From Deltaproteobacteria bacterium (GTDB lineage Bacteria; Desulfobacterota; Desulfobaccia; Desulfobaccales; 0-14-0-80-60-11), in contig JAMCQY010000225.1 in NCBI GenBank assembly GCA_023381945.1, forward strand, positions 1 through 64,000: DNA of 64,000 nt. Direction: 5' to 3'. The notes under the pieces were generated by a model, which did not search any database, was not told where the DNA came from, and worked only from the letters and a program-made list of their open reading frames with translations. A program made the position numbers and the translations under genes. This document shows positions 32,732-40,848 of this stretch, in pieces; positions within the stretch are counted from its first letter, which is position 1, and each line of letters begins with the position of its first letter.

Positions 32732-32797
32732 CCCGGACGGGGTAAGACCTATGCCCCGCCGGGGCCAGGTTCTTGCCTCCGTCCCAGGAGGCAGAAC
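32732..32797 (+). promoter_or_regulatory. Three-hairpin leader of the SNF2 helicase gene
   Basis: CCCGGACGGGG (32732-32742) at the usual distance, then CCCCGCCGGGG (32754-32764), then GTTC-T-TGCCTCC (32769-32780) pairing with GGAGGCA-GAAC (32787-32797) with a single bulged T. The stem includes the ribosome site and ends at the base before the ATG. Confidence 0.8.
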
Positions 32798-35062
32798 ATG
32801 GCAGAAAACGATCTCACCTTAAAGGACTTCCTGCAAGAATTCCGGGAAGTCCTGTTGGCCAAGGTGCAAAGCGACCCGGTGTACCGCTCTGACCGGCGGG
32901 ACGCCTGGGACCGCCAAGCCCTGGGCCGGCTGGACGGCCTGCTCCGGCAACCTTTCGAGTCCCAGATCGACGGCATTCTGGCGCTGGCTAAGGGGTTTTA
33001 CCACGAAGGCCAACGGGCCGGGCTGCTGGTGGGCGAGATGGGGGTCGGCAAGACCCTGTGCGCCATTGCGGTGGCGCATCTCTCTCCCCGAAAGCGGCAC
33101 CGGACCCTCGTCATGTGCCCCGGTCATCTGGTGGAGAAGTGGAAACGGGAAATTCTGCAAACCGTTCCCGACGCCCAGGTGGTGGACCTGAACGGCCCGG
33201 GCCTGAAAGAACTCCTGGCATTGCCGGGGCAAAAACCCCAGGGCCGGGAGTTCTGGGTGATCGGCAAGGAGCGGGCCAAGAACCACTATGCCTTTCGCTC
33301 CGCGGTCATTAACCGGCCTTTGCGGAAAACCTTGTGTTGTCCCTCTTGCGGGGGAAGCCTTGATCCTACCCACGTGATGGGCAAGCGCAAGCTCAAGTGC
33401 GAGAGGTGCCGGGCTCCCCTGTGGCAGGCGGATTCACAATTGCGTCGCTTTGCCAAGGCGGAGTTCATCAAGCGGTATCTCCCCAAGGGGACCTTCGATC
33501 TGCTGATCGCCGACGAGGTCCACGAGTATAAGGGCGCCGATACCGCCCAGGGCCAGGCCCTGGCATGTCTGGCGGCCTCCGCCAGACGCTCCCTGGGATT
33601 GACAGGAACGCTCATGGGCGGCTATAGCACGAATCTCTTTTACCTGCTGTGGCGCCTGTTTCCGAACCTGACCAGGGATAAGGCGGAATATTGAGCGGAA
33701 AAGACGTTTGCCGCCCAATACGGCGTCCTGGAAGTGGTTCAAAAGACCTCGCTCCGGGACAACTACGCCTCCATCGGCGGCCGGAAAAACCGGGAAATCA
33801 CCAAGGAGAAGCCCGGGGTTTCTCCCATGGTCTTGACCGACTTCCTGCTGGGCCACTCGGTATTCCTGCGGCTCCAGGATTTAAGCCGGCACCTGCCGCC
33901 GTATCTGGAAGAGGTGGTGGGCGTGGAGATGCTTCCGGAGCAGGCCGAGGAGTACCGGCTTCTGGAGAACAACCTGCGCCGTGCCTGTCGCCAGGCCCTG
34001 GCCATGGGGGACCACAGTCTCCTGGGGGCCCTGGTGCAGTCACTCCTGGCCTACCCGGATGGCTGCCGGCGGGGGGAAGTAGTGCTCCACCCACACACCG
34101 GAGAGCTGGTGGCGGAAGCCGCCGAAATCGAAGCGGATCTGCTGCCCAAGGAGCAAAAGCTCCTGGACCTGGTGCGGGCGGAAACGGCCCAGGGCCGGAA
34201 ATGCCTGGTCTGTCTGGAGCACACCGGCAAACGGGACCTGATTCCCACCCTGACGGAAAAGCTACGCACCCTCGGGATCATGCCCCTGGTGCTCCGGGCT
34301 GACAATCCTCCGGTGGCCAAACGGGAGGCTTTCATCCGCAAGATGGCCTCTCGCTTCCAGGTGATGATCACCAACACCAATCTGATCAAGACCGGGTTGG
34401 ATCTGGTGGAGTTCCCTACCCTGATCTTTTTTCAGACGGGGTACTCGGTCTTCACCCTGCGGCAGGCGTCTCGCCGGTCCTGGCGCATCGGCCAGGAGCA
34501 GCCGGTTAAGGTCTATTACCTGAACTACGGCAATACCATGCAGGAACTGGCCTTGTCCCTGCTGGCCGCCAAGATGGAAACGGCGCTGGCGGTGGAGGGC
34601 GACCTCACCGACAAGGGTCTGCTGGCGCTGGCGGAGTCGGGCAACTCCATGCTGCTGGAATTGGCCCGCACCCTGGTGGGAGACCTGGAACGGCCGGCAG
34701 CCTTGGAGGGCGCCTGGCAGTCCTTCCAGGGTGCGGCACTGCAAGCCGACGCCCTGGTGGGGCTGGACCAGCCGGTAGAGACGGTCACCACCGTAGAAAC
34801 CACTGTGGCCTTGGGCGACAGCCAATCCACGGTGCGGATCACCAGGGTGGTGCGTGGTCGGGTCATTCCCCAGGGGAAACTCGCCATCGGCTATGTGGGT
34901 CCCCATCGGTTCCTTTTCCAGGAGGGGAAAGTGTTCTTCCAGAACCGCCTGGTGGGGGTCTATGACCGGTCGGGCCAGGGAGAGATCAACGGCAAACCCA
35001 TCCAGTTGGTGAAAAAAGACAGCGCCTATTTGCTGGTGGAACTCCGGCAAGAAGCAGCGTAA
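32798..35062 (+). pseudogene. SNF2-family helicase interrupted by one in-frame TGA
   Basis: The 32798-33694 part (298 aa) has Walker A LLVGEMGVGKTLC and ADEVHEY (DEVH box) plus a zinc ribbon (CCPSCGGSL, CERCRAPL). It stops at TGA (33692-33694) after KAEY. The same frame then continues without another stop to 35062: AEKTFAAQYGVLEVVQK and the helicase C-terminal domain (QASRRSWRIGQEQPVKVYYL). So a single codon separates the two halves of one SNF2 protein of about 754 aa. It may be a nonsense mutation (for example from TGG), a sequence error, or a read-through site. The function would be DNA translocation in replication or recombination. Confidence 0.8.
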
Positions 35063-35075
35063 ACAATTGGCTCCT

Positions 35076-35120
35076 ATGGGGGTAGCAGTCCTCCCCGTGG
35101 GGGACTGTCTCTACCCCCAT
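35076..35120 (+). promoter_or_regulatory. Long nested hairpin upstream of the primase-like gene
   Basis: ATGGGGGTAG (35076-35085) pairs perfectly with CTACCCCCAT (35111-35120), and inside it CAGTCC (35086-35091) pairs with GGACTG (35102-35107), with extra C/G pairs. The ribosome site GGAGGG (35129-35134) is outside the stem. Confidence 0.7.
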
Positions 35121-35141
35121 GGTTTTTTGGAGGGAAAGAAG

Positions 35142-36179
35142 GTGGCGTACAGATACGACTACCAAGAATTGAGAGATCAAGCCCAGGGCCGGTGGAGCCA
35201 TATTCTGGCGAGCCTGGCCCCGGAGCTGGAGTGCGCCCTGGAGAAGGCGCCCCGGCATGTCCCGTGTCCCGTGCACGGCGGTAAAGACGGGTTCCGGCTC
35301 TATCGGGACTATGAAGACAACGGCGGGGCGGTCTGCAACACCTGCGGCCCTCAGCCCAACGGCTTCCGGTTGCTGCAATGGCTGCGTGGCTGGTCCTTTC
35401 CCCAGGCCTTGGAAGCAGTATCAGAGGCCTTGGGTGGCGGCGTCCCGTTGGTTCATCTACAGGAAAGTGGCAACGGCAAAAGCCCGGCCGCCAAGGTGGA
35501 CGATGACTGCCTGCGGGCCATTCTGAACCGGATGTGGGCGGAAACCCTGCCCCTTATCGCTCCCCAGGCTGAGCCTGCTCGGGCTTATTTGCAAGGCCGG
35601 GGGATAACCATCCTGCCGCCCAGCGGGCTGAGGTATCACCCTTCCCTGGCCTATTACGAAGAAGGCCGGGAGCAGGGGAAATATCCCGGCCTGCTGGCCA
35701 AGCTGACGGATGGCCAGGATCGGGCAATAACCCTGCATCGCATCTATCTGACTCCGGATGGCCGCAAGGCGCAGGTTAAGGCCCCCAAGAAGACCATGCC
35801 CTACCCATCGGACCGGAAGCTGACAGGCTCGGCGGTGCGATTGGGGCCGGCGGCCCCGATATTGGGGGTGGCTGAAGGCATTGAAACAGCACTGGCCGTC
35901 ACCCGGTCCACCGACATGGTCTGCTGGGCCACCACCAGTGCGGCACTGTTGGAGATGGTGGTCCTGCCGGCCTTGGTGAAGCGAGTGGTGGTCTGGGGAG
36001 ACCATGACAGAAAAAAGGCCGGCCAGAAAGCCGCATTGCGGCTGGCGGCCCGGCTGGTGAAGGAAGGCAAACGGGTACGGGTACGCCTTGCCCCGGCTCC
36101 GCCCTCAGACCGGAAATCCTGGGACTGGGCGGACGTGTTGGCCGGCGAAGGTCCGGGTGGATTCCCCCAACCCTGGTAA
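35142..36179 (+). CDS. Toprim-domain primase-like protein
   Basis: A 345-aa protein. I choose GTG 35142, which follows GGAGGG; the longer frame from 35067 would translate the hairpin leader. The N-terminal zinc-binding part has HVPCPVHGGKDGFRLY and AVCNTCG, and the C-terminal toprim-like domain has LGVAEGIETALAV (catalytic Glu) and VVVWGDHDRKKAGQKAA (Asp-x-Asp). This matches P4/phage-type primases with a toprim domain. It would make primers for element replication beside the DnaN clamp. Confidence 0.82.
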   Translation: MAYRYDYQELRDQAQGRWSHILASLAPELECALEKAPRHVPCPVHGGKDGFRLYRDYEDNGGAVCNTCGPQPNGFRLLQWLRGWSFPQALEAVSEALGGGVPLVHLQESGNGKSPAAKVDDDCLRAILNRMWAETLPLIAPQAEPARAYLQGRGITILPPSGLRYHPSLAYYEEGREQGKYPGLLAKLTDGQDRAITLHRIYLTPDGRKAQVKAPKKTMPYPSDRKLTGSAVRLGPAAPILGVAEGIETALAVTRSTDMVCWATTSAALLEMVVLPALVKRVVVWGDHDRKKAGQKAALRLAARLVKEGKRVRVRLAPAPPSDRKSWDWADVLAGEGPGGFPQPW

Positions 36180-36226
36180 CCGTGAGCTGGGCCTGCCATG
36201 AGGCCCTCAAAAAGGAGGAGAGAAAC

Positions 36227-37426
36227 ATGCAATTCGAAATCGACCAAGAAGTATTGGCAAAGGCGGTGGGCAGCACCATGGGCGCGGTAGACAAAAGGTC
36301 GCAAGCCCTCCCCATCCTGGCCCACTGCTTGGTAAAGGTCGGGGATGACGGTCTCGTCATCTCGGCCACAGACCTGGAAATCCAGGGTAAGGGGATCTTC
36401 CCTGCGGAGGTTAACGAGGAGGGGGTTTTTACTGTTCATGCCCCCATCCTGCATGCCCTGGTGAAGGATTTGCCTCCGGGCGTCCTCACCGTTTATCAGG
36501 AAGAAGGGCCCAATCATAACGGCGGCTGGGTAAGGCTGGAAGCTGGAACTTCGCGGTACAGATTCCCCACCCTGAACCCGGAACATTTTCCGCCGCTGAG
36601 GGAGATCGAGGAAACCAGCCTGGTGGAGGTAGACGCCAAGGCCCTGGTGGAGATGATTGATAAGACCGTCTTCTCCGCCTCGCCAACCTCCATATCTCAT
36701 ATTAACAGTGTCTTATGGGAAACAGAGGACCGGGAGGGAGGTCCTTATCTGCGGCTGGTGTCCACTGACGGCCATCGGCTGAGTGTGGCAGAGCGGCCCC
36801 TGGCGGGGCTGGAGGGCTTGAACTTGGGCGAAGGCCTCCTGGTTCCCCTCAAAGCTATTAAAGTCATCCGCAAATTTCTGGCCGACCGGTCTGGAAACGG
36901 GAAGGTGAAGCTGGGCGTTATCGCTCAGGAAGGAGACAATGCCATTAACACCCTCTGTTTCAAGGATGGCTCCCAGGAGATGGCGGTGAGGCTCCTATCT
37001 GGGAACTTCCCGGATTACCGGAAAATCCCACAGGAGTTTAAGGTGTCTTTCGGCTTCCAGCGCCAGGAGTTGATGGCGGTGCTGAAACGCCTCTCGCTGC
37101 TGTCCACGGACAAGTTTCGGGGGATCATCTTGCAGCTTCCCCTTTCCGGGGAGGAGGCGGAAGTTACCCACGAAAACCCTGATGTGGGCAACGGCCGGGA
37201 AGTGCTGAAAATGCTGAAAGTTGAATTACTGGGCAATGACCAGGAGGATAATCAACGGACAGAAACGCTGAATATCGGCTTCAATGCCCGGTATCTTCTG
37301 GATCCTCTGGCGGCGATGACCGGGGAGACCGTGGTCATGGCGGTGAACGAGCCGGATCGTCCGATTCGGCTCACCGACCCCAGCGACCCGGATACGTTTT
37401 TCCTGATCATGCCCCTGAGTCTTTAA
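36227..37426 (+). CDS. dnaN: DNA polymerase III beta sliding clamp (second copy on the element)
   Basis: A 399-aa clamp with the three-fold DnaN layout: MQFEIDQEVLAKAVGSTMGAV, PILAHCLVKVGDDGLVISATDLEI, YRFPTLNPEHFPPL, RLVSTDGHRLSVAERPL, VRLLSGNFPDYRKIP and FNARYLLDPLAAM. It encircles DNA and tethers polymerase. No dnaA, recF or gyrB is near, so it is not the chromosomal dnaN. The C-terminal third carries an insertion relative to E. coli DnaN (366 aa). ATG at 36227 follows GGAGGAG; a strong terminator lies 13 bp downstream. Confidence 0.92.
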   Translation: MQFEIDQEVLAKAVGSTMGAVDKRSQALPILAHCLVKVGDDGLVISATDLEIQGKGIFPAEVNEEGVFTVHAPILHALVKDLPPGVLTVYQEEGPNHNGGWVRLEAGTSRYRFPTLNPEHFPPLREIEETSLVEVDAKALVEMIDKTVFSASPTSISHINSVLWETEDREGGPYLRLVSTDGHRLSVAERPLAGLEGLNLGEGLLVPLKAIKVIRKFLADRSGNGKVKLGVIAQEGDNAINTLCFKDGSQEMAVRLLSGNFPDYRKIPQEFKVSFGFQRQELMAVLKRLSLLSTDKFRGIILQLPLSGEEAEVTHENPDVGNGREVLKMLKVELLGNDQEDNQRTETLNIGFNARYLLDPLAAMTGETVVMAVNEPDRPIRLTDPSDPDTFFLIMPLSL

Positions 37427-37438
37427 ACTGCATCAATT

Positions 37439-37476
37439 AGGGGAGGTGGCCAGCCCAAGGCCACCTCCCCTGTTTT
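37439..37476 (+). terminator. Strong rho-independent terminator closing the replication module
   Basis: AGGGGAGGTGGCC (37439-37451) pairs perfectly over 13 bp with GGCCACCTCCCCT (37459-37471) around a 7-nt loop, then GTTTT. Confidence 0.92.
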
Positions 37477-37837
37477 GTGATGAACGCGCAGGTCAAGCCT
37501 TAGAGGGATTTGCGATAGACATAAAGTTGATCTGGATAAGCTGGGTGCGGAAATATAATTAAGACCATTTCTGTACCTGCGGTACCGCCCTTCTTGCCAG
37601 CCCTGTTCGCTGTATGAAGGCGTAAATCTTCATTTCTCCGAAAATATTTTTTAGGTGCCGCTAACCGGAACTAGTTCTTGACACTAGCCCAATCAGTTCC
37701 ATATATTGTAAACTAAAAAACTTAGTCCGGGTGCGCTCGATAGTTCAAGTAAGCAGCGTAATAACTTACAGACTTGGGGGTAGATAGAAATTAAATGATT
37801 ATGAGTTAGAAACATCGTAACTCGAAAGGATTTCGTT
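37477..37837. other. Intergenic region with probable promoter for the next gene
   Basis: No gene seen. TTGACA (37678-37683) and TATATT (37702-37707) are 18 bp apart, 130 bp before the ATG of the 167-aa gene. Base composition shifts from GC-rich to AT-rich here, which may mark the start of a separate cargo block. Confidence 0.55.
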
Positions 37838-38341
37838 ATGTATAAATCTGCCTCAAGATTTATGCAAAGAACTGCGATTCGTTCTAATTCTTCAAAAAAG
37901 AAAAAAGTTCAGGGTCATTTCCAGCCTCAACACCTGGCCAACGAGATAGTTCAAGTTTGTCTTGACTGTGGTAATCCTCAGCTAAAGAAAGATGTCAAAA
38001 AGTGTCATAATTGTGGTGGCAGGGTTATAGATCAATTCGTTAAAGAATTTGGCTATACCGAATATAAGATTGTTAAATTATTGAGAAAAGAAATATATTT
38101 ATTTAAGAATGAATATAGCAATCAGGTTATAAAATTCACTGATTTTTTTCTCTCCATCCATTCAAAAAAACATAATCGACTAAAAAGAAATAATTTTAAA
38201 ATCATCTTTGGTTATGTTCCAACACACAATACTGTTGAAAGAGTTCTAAAAAGTAATGAAGTCTTTTCTCAACTGATTATAATGAAAAATATTAAAAATA
38301 TCAGCCTCAATTTATTTAAAGAAATTATTAAAAAATGGTAA
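37838..38341 (+). CDS. AT-rich hypothetical protein with zinc ribbon
   Basis: A 167-aa basic protein. CLDCGNPQLKKDVKKCHNCGG (residues 41-61) is a four-Cys zinc ribbon. The rest is Lys/Ile/Phe/Asn-rich, reflecting AT-rich DNA unlike the module to the left. No family recognised; possible nucleic-acid binding by the ribbon. Confidence 0.6.
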   Translation: MYKSASRFMQRTAIRSNSSKKKKVQGHFQPQHLANEIVQVCLDCGNPQLKKDVKKCHNCGGRVIDQFVKEFGYTEYKIVKLLRKEIYLFKNEYSNQVIKFTDFFLSIHSKKHNRLKRNNFKIIFGYVPTHNTVERVLKSNEVFSQLIIMKNIKNISLNLFKEIIKKW

Positions 38342-38483
38342 ATGTTAATCGAACCAAATGAACACAGCGATCAATTACGGAGGCAAATTTACAGCATTAT
38401 CTGAAAGCTTGTAGTTTTGGAAATATTGTCATTTAATTCTCGTATGAATTATTCAGTTTAATATGCAAGAAGGGAGGGGACCA

Positions 38484-40154
38484 ATGTCTTCCACTACTAT
38501 AGGTGATGCACTTAAAAGCAAATCTCGTGAAGTTAGTCCCGCATTCAGTGAAGTTGCCATTTTCAAACATCTCATTAAGGAGAGGGTTCATGCCCTTGAT
38601 TTGATTCGTGAATTACTCTCTAATTCAGGGGCTGAACAGGTTGGTTCAAGAAAAATCGAGATCAGTTACAACCAGGATAAGGAAGGGCATATATTTGAGA
38701 TCACCGACGACGGCTGTGGTATGAAATATTCTGGTAATACTACCTTTCCTGAGCGGTTAGATAGATTCCTTGGCCTGGGTCTTTCGGGCATTATTGGGCT
38801 TCAATCTGACGAATTCTCATGGAAGGGGCTTGGATCAAAGCTTGCCTATCAGTCCCGTCGGGTCGAGATTGAAACGTGTGCGGGAGAGCCTAACCCGACG
38901 TATGTTGTTCGGGTAAATGAACCTTGGGAGTCATTGAATAACAACAACGTTCCTCGACCGCGTATAAGTGAGCATCCCTCTCAGGGAAAGGGGACAACAA
39001 TCAAAGTTATTGGTCATCCTCCGCACAGGAAGGAAGACCCCTTTACCTTTGAACAGATACGAACCTATCTTCTTCATAGAACATTTCTTGGATTTACTCA
39101 AAAACGGAAAGTTGAACCAGAAATATGGCTTTCAGTATTTGGTCGAACCGAGCTTATTCCATTTGGTTTTCCTGAAATCAAAGATATAGATTTTGATAAT
39201 TTTGAACATGAAGGGCTTAAACTTGATGAATTGAGAAAGACTTTGTTCATAAACGTTGCTCCGAAAAGTTCAAAAAACATGCGCGTCAGGTTAAAGGGAT
39301 TTGTTACGTGGGACAATAACTTATATAACCTCTATGCCAAGAACCTGAACACAGGCTTAATCCTTTCTGTAAAAGGCATACCTTATTTCTCAGTAAATAT
39401 GGAAGAATATGGTGCTACATCAATTCGTACAGCCCGTCCAGGTGAGAGCAAAACTTGCCTTATCATTGAATGCGATGCAATTCAAGATGAAATGAATATT
39501 GCAAGAAGTGCCCTTGTTGATTCTGCAAAGACCCTCGAACTCAAGAAGGTTGTAAGGGAACTTTTCCAACAGATCGAATCCTCTGAGGTATACTTAGCGT
39601 TTCGGCTTCTTCCAGAACGCGAAAAGGTAGAGAAACATGGTGGAGTTCTTGCAGAAGAGAAACGGAAAATAGAACAGCCTAATCAGAATTGGGTTGTTTA
39701 TGAGAAAGCGGCAAATGATTATATAATTCTCATTAGGGAACCTCAAAATGAGGCTGAGGTCAATGCCTTGATTTGGAAGTTGGAAGCGCTCAATGCTCTT
39801 CCTTTCGAGACTTTTACGACTTTAGCATACATTGGGGCGGTTAAGGGGCCTGACCTTCTTGTAAATTTTCAAGAAGACAAATCAAGTGAGCCTTTTCGAT
39901 CAACGGTTGTTGAGGTAGAAAACAATTTTTACAATTACAAGACACATGGTCATACTCCTTCTCAGTACCCAAAGGTTATTTGCTGGGATGTACCCGCAGC
40001 CGGTCGAAAAGCAAAGATTAACAAGACTCAAAAACCTTACAAGTTTACTTTGACTACAGATGAATACCAAGTCCACATCTATGCATTAAAATACATGGAT
40101 GGGATAAAGGTATTTTCCAGAGACGATCTCGATAAAAGAGGGATAAAGATCTAG
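38484..40154 (+). CDS. GHKL (Hsp90/MORC-like) ATPase in the defense region
   Basis: A 556-aa protein. ATG 38484 is chosen because GGGAGGG lies upstream; 38463 would be 7 codons longer. The Bergerat ATPase signatures are present: ELLSNSG (Glu43, Asn47), EITDDGCGM (Asp75-Gly79), GLGLSGIIG and KGLGSKLAY, and GKGTTIKV. The C-terminal 300 residues have no clear domain. Similar stand-alone GHKL ATPases occur in phage defense loci; here it lies 700 bp before the helicase operon, so a functional link is only inferred. Confidence 0.8.
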   Translation: MSSTTIGDALKSKSREVSPAFSEVAIFKHLIKERVHALDLIRELLSNSGAEQVGSRKIEISYNQDKEGHIFEITDDGCGMKYSGNTTFPERLDRFLGLGLSGIIGLQSDEFSWKGLGSKLAYQSRRVEIETCAGEPNPTYVVRVNEPWESLNNNNVPRPRISEHPSQGKGTTIKVIGHPPHRKEDPFTFEQIRTYLLHRTFLGFTQKRKVEPEIWLSVFGRTELIPFGFPEIKDIDFDNFEHEGLKLDELRKTLFINVAPKSSKNMRVRLKGFVTWDNNLYNLYAKNLNTGLILSVKGIPYFSVNMEEYGATSIRTARPGESKTCLIIECDAIQDEMNIARSALVDSAKTLELKKVVRELFQQIESSEVYLAFRLLPEREKVEKHGGVLAEEKRKIEQPNQNWVVYEKAANDYIILIREPQNEAEVNALIWKLEALNALPFETFTTLAYIGAVKGPDLLVNFQEDKSSEPFRSTVVEVENNFYNYKTHGHTPSQYPKVICWDVPAAGRKAKINKTQKPYKFTLTTDEYQVHIYALKYMDGIKVFSRDDLDKRGIKI

Positions 40155-40848
40155 TATTGTACAGCCCAAGTAATTCCAGATCTCTTAAAACGTCGGTTAA
40201 CTTTGGTCATTTGGATGGCTTTTATTAATTTCCAACTGGCTAATCCGTTAGGATCTCTAACCTGGAAGGTTGCACCAGGCAAAGGTCCTGGTGGGGACTG
40301 CAGGACGGACCGGCTAACTTCTCAATGCGAGGTTATAAAAGACCTGATGAGATGTTCAAGGTTTTGCCTGTCGCCTATCCATCTCCTAGCTGATGAGGCC
40401 CACTCCTTTGTCTTCGCTCAGATTGCCCAATAGAAAGTAATAAAACTGGTAAGTGGCCTCAGAGCACCTTTCATTTTGTTCGCTTCCCTCCCCAAGATAT
40501 TAACCTTGGCCGCTAGCAGGAAAATGAGATTAGACAATCTCCCGCTAATCATGGCATAATGTGACCTGAGGAGGATTAGGGAATGAAAAATGGCCAGTTC
40601 TACATCCCTCAGGTTATTTCCGGGTGATCTACCTACTGTGTCCGAGGTTCGTAATGCGTGGGATTTAATTTCGATCGATGATTTCTTGGCAGCCCACAGA
40701 GGAAACCCCAATATACTCTCTCAAACTTAAAAAATGAACATACCTTTCCAGTGCATAAAGCGCATATTGCCCAACGTTTCATCTTAAAAAATGGCCAGCA
40801 CTCTGTTTTCAAGGGGATCAGCCTGGCATTGGTCTTTGGAGCGAAGTC
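40155..40848. other. Non-coding gap (about 690 bp) before the helicase operon
   Basis: No convincing gene on either strand. It must hold the promoter of the large helicase operon. A 97-codon minus-strand frame (40418-40711) and a 76-codon plus frame (40203-40433) lack ribosome sites and any recognisable protein pattern. It may be a decayed gene or insertion. Confidence 0.5.

Noticed and set aside
33692..33694. Selenocysteine at the SNF2 in-frame TGA
   Set aside because: No convincing SECIS stem-loop directly after the codon and no redox chemistry expected at that position of a helicase; nonsense change or read-through is simpler.
34262..35050. 262-codon open frame on the minus strand
   Set aside because: Antisense to the helicase C-terminal domain, whose motifs are unmistakable; no protein-like pattern in the reverse frame.
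40203..40711. Two small frames (76 and 97 codons) in the gap before the large helicase
   Set aside because: No ribosome sites, no recognisable domains, and they overlap on opposite strands.
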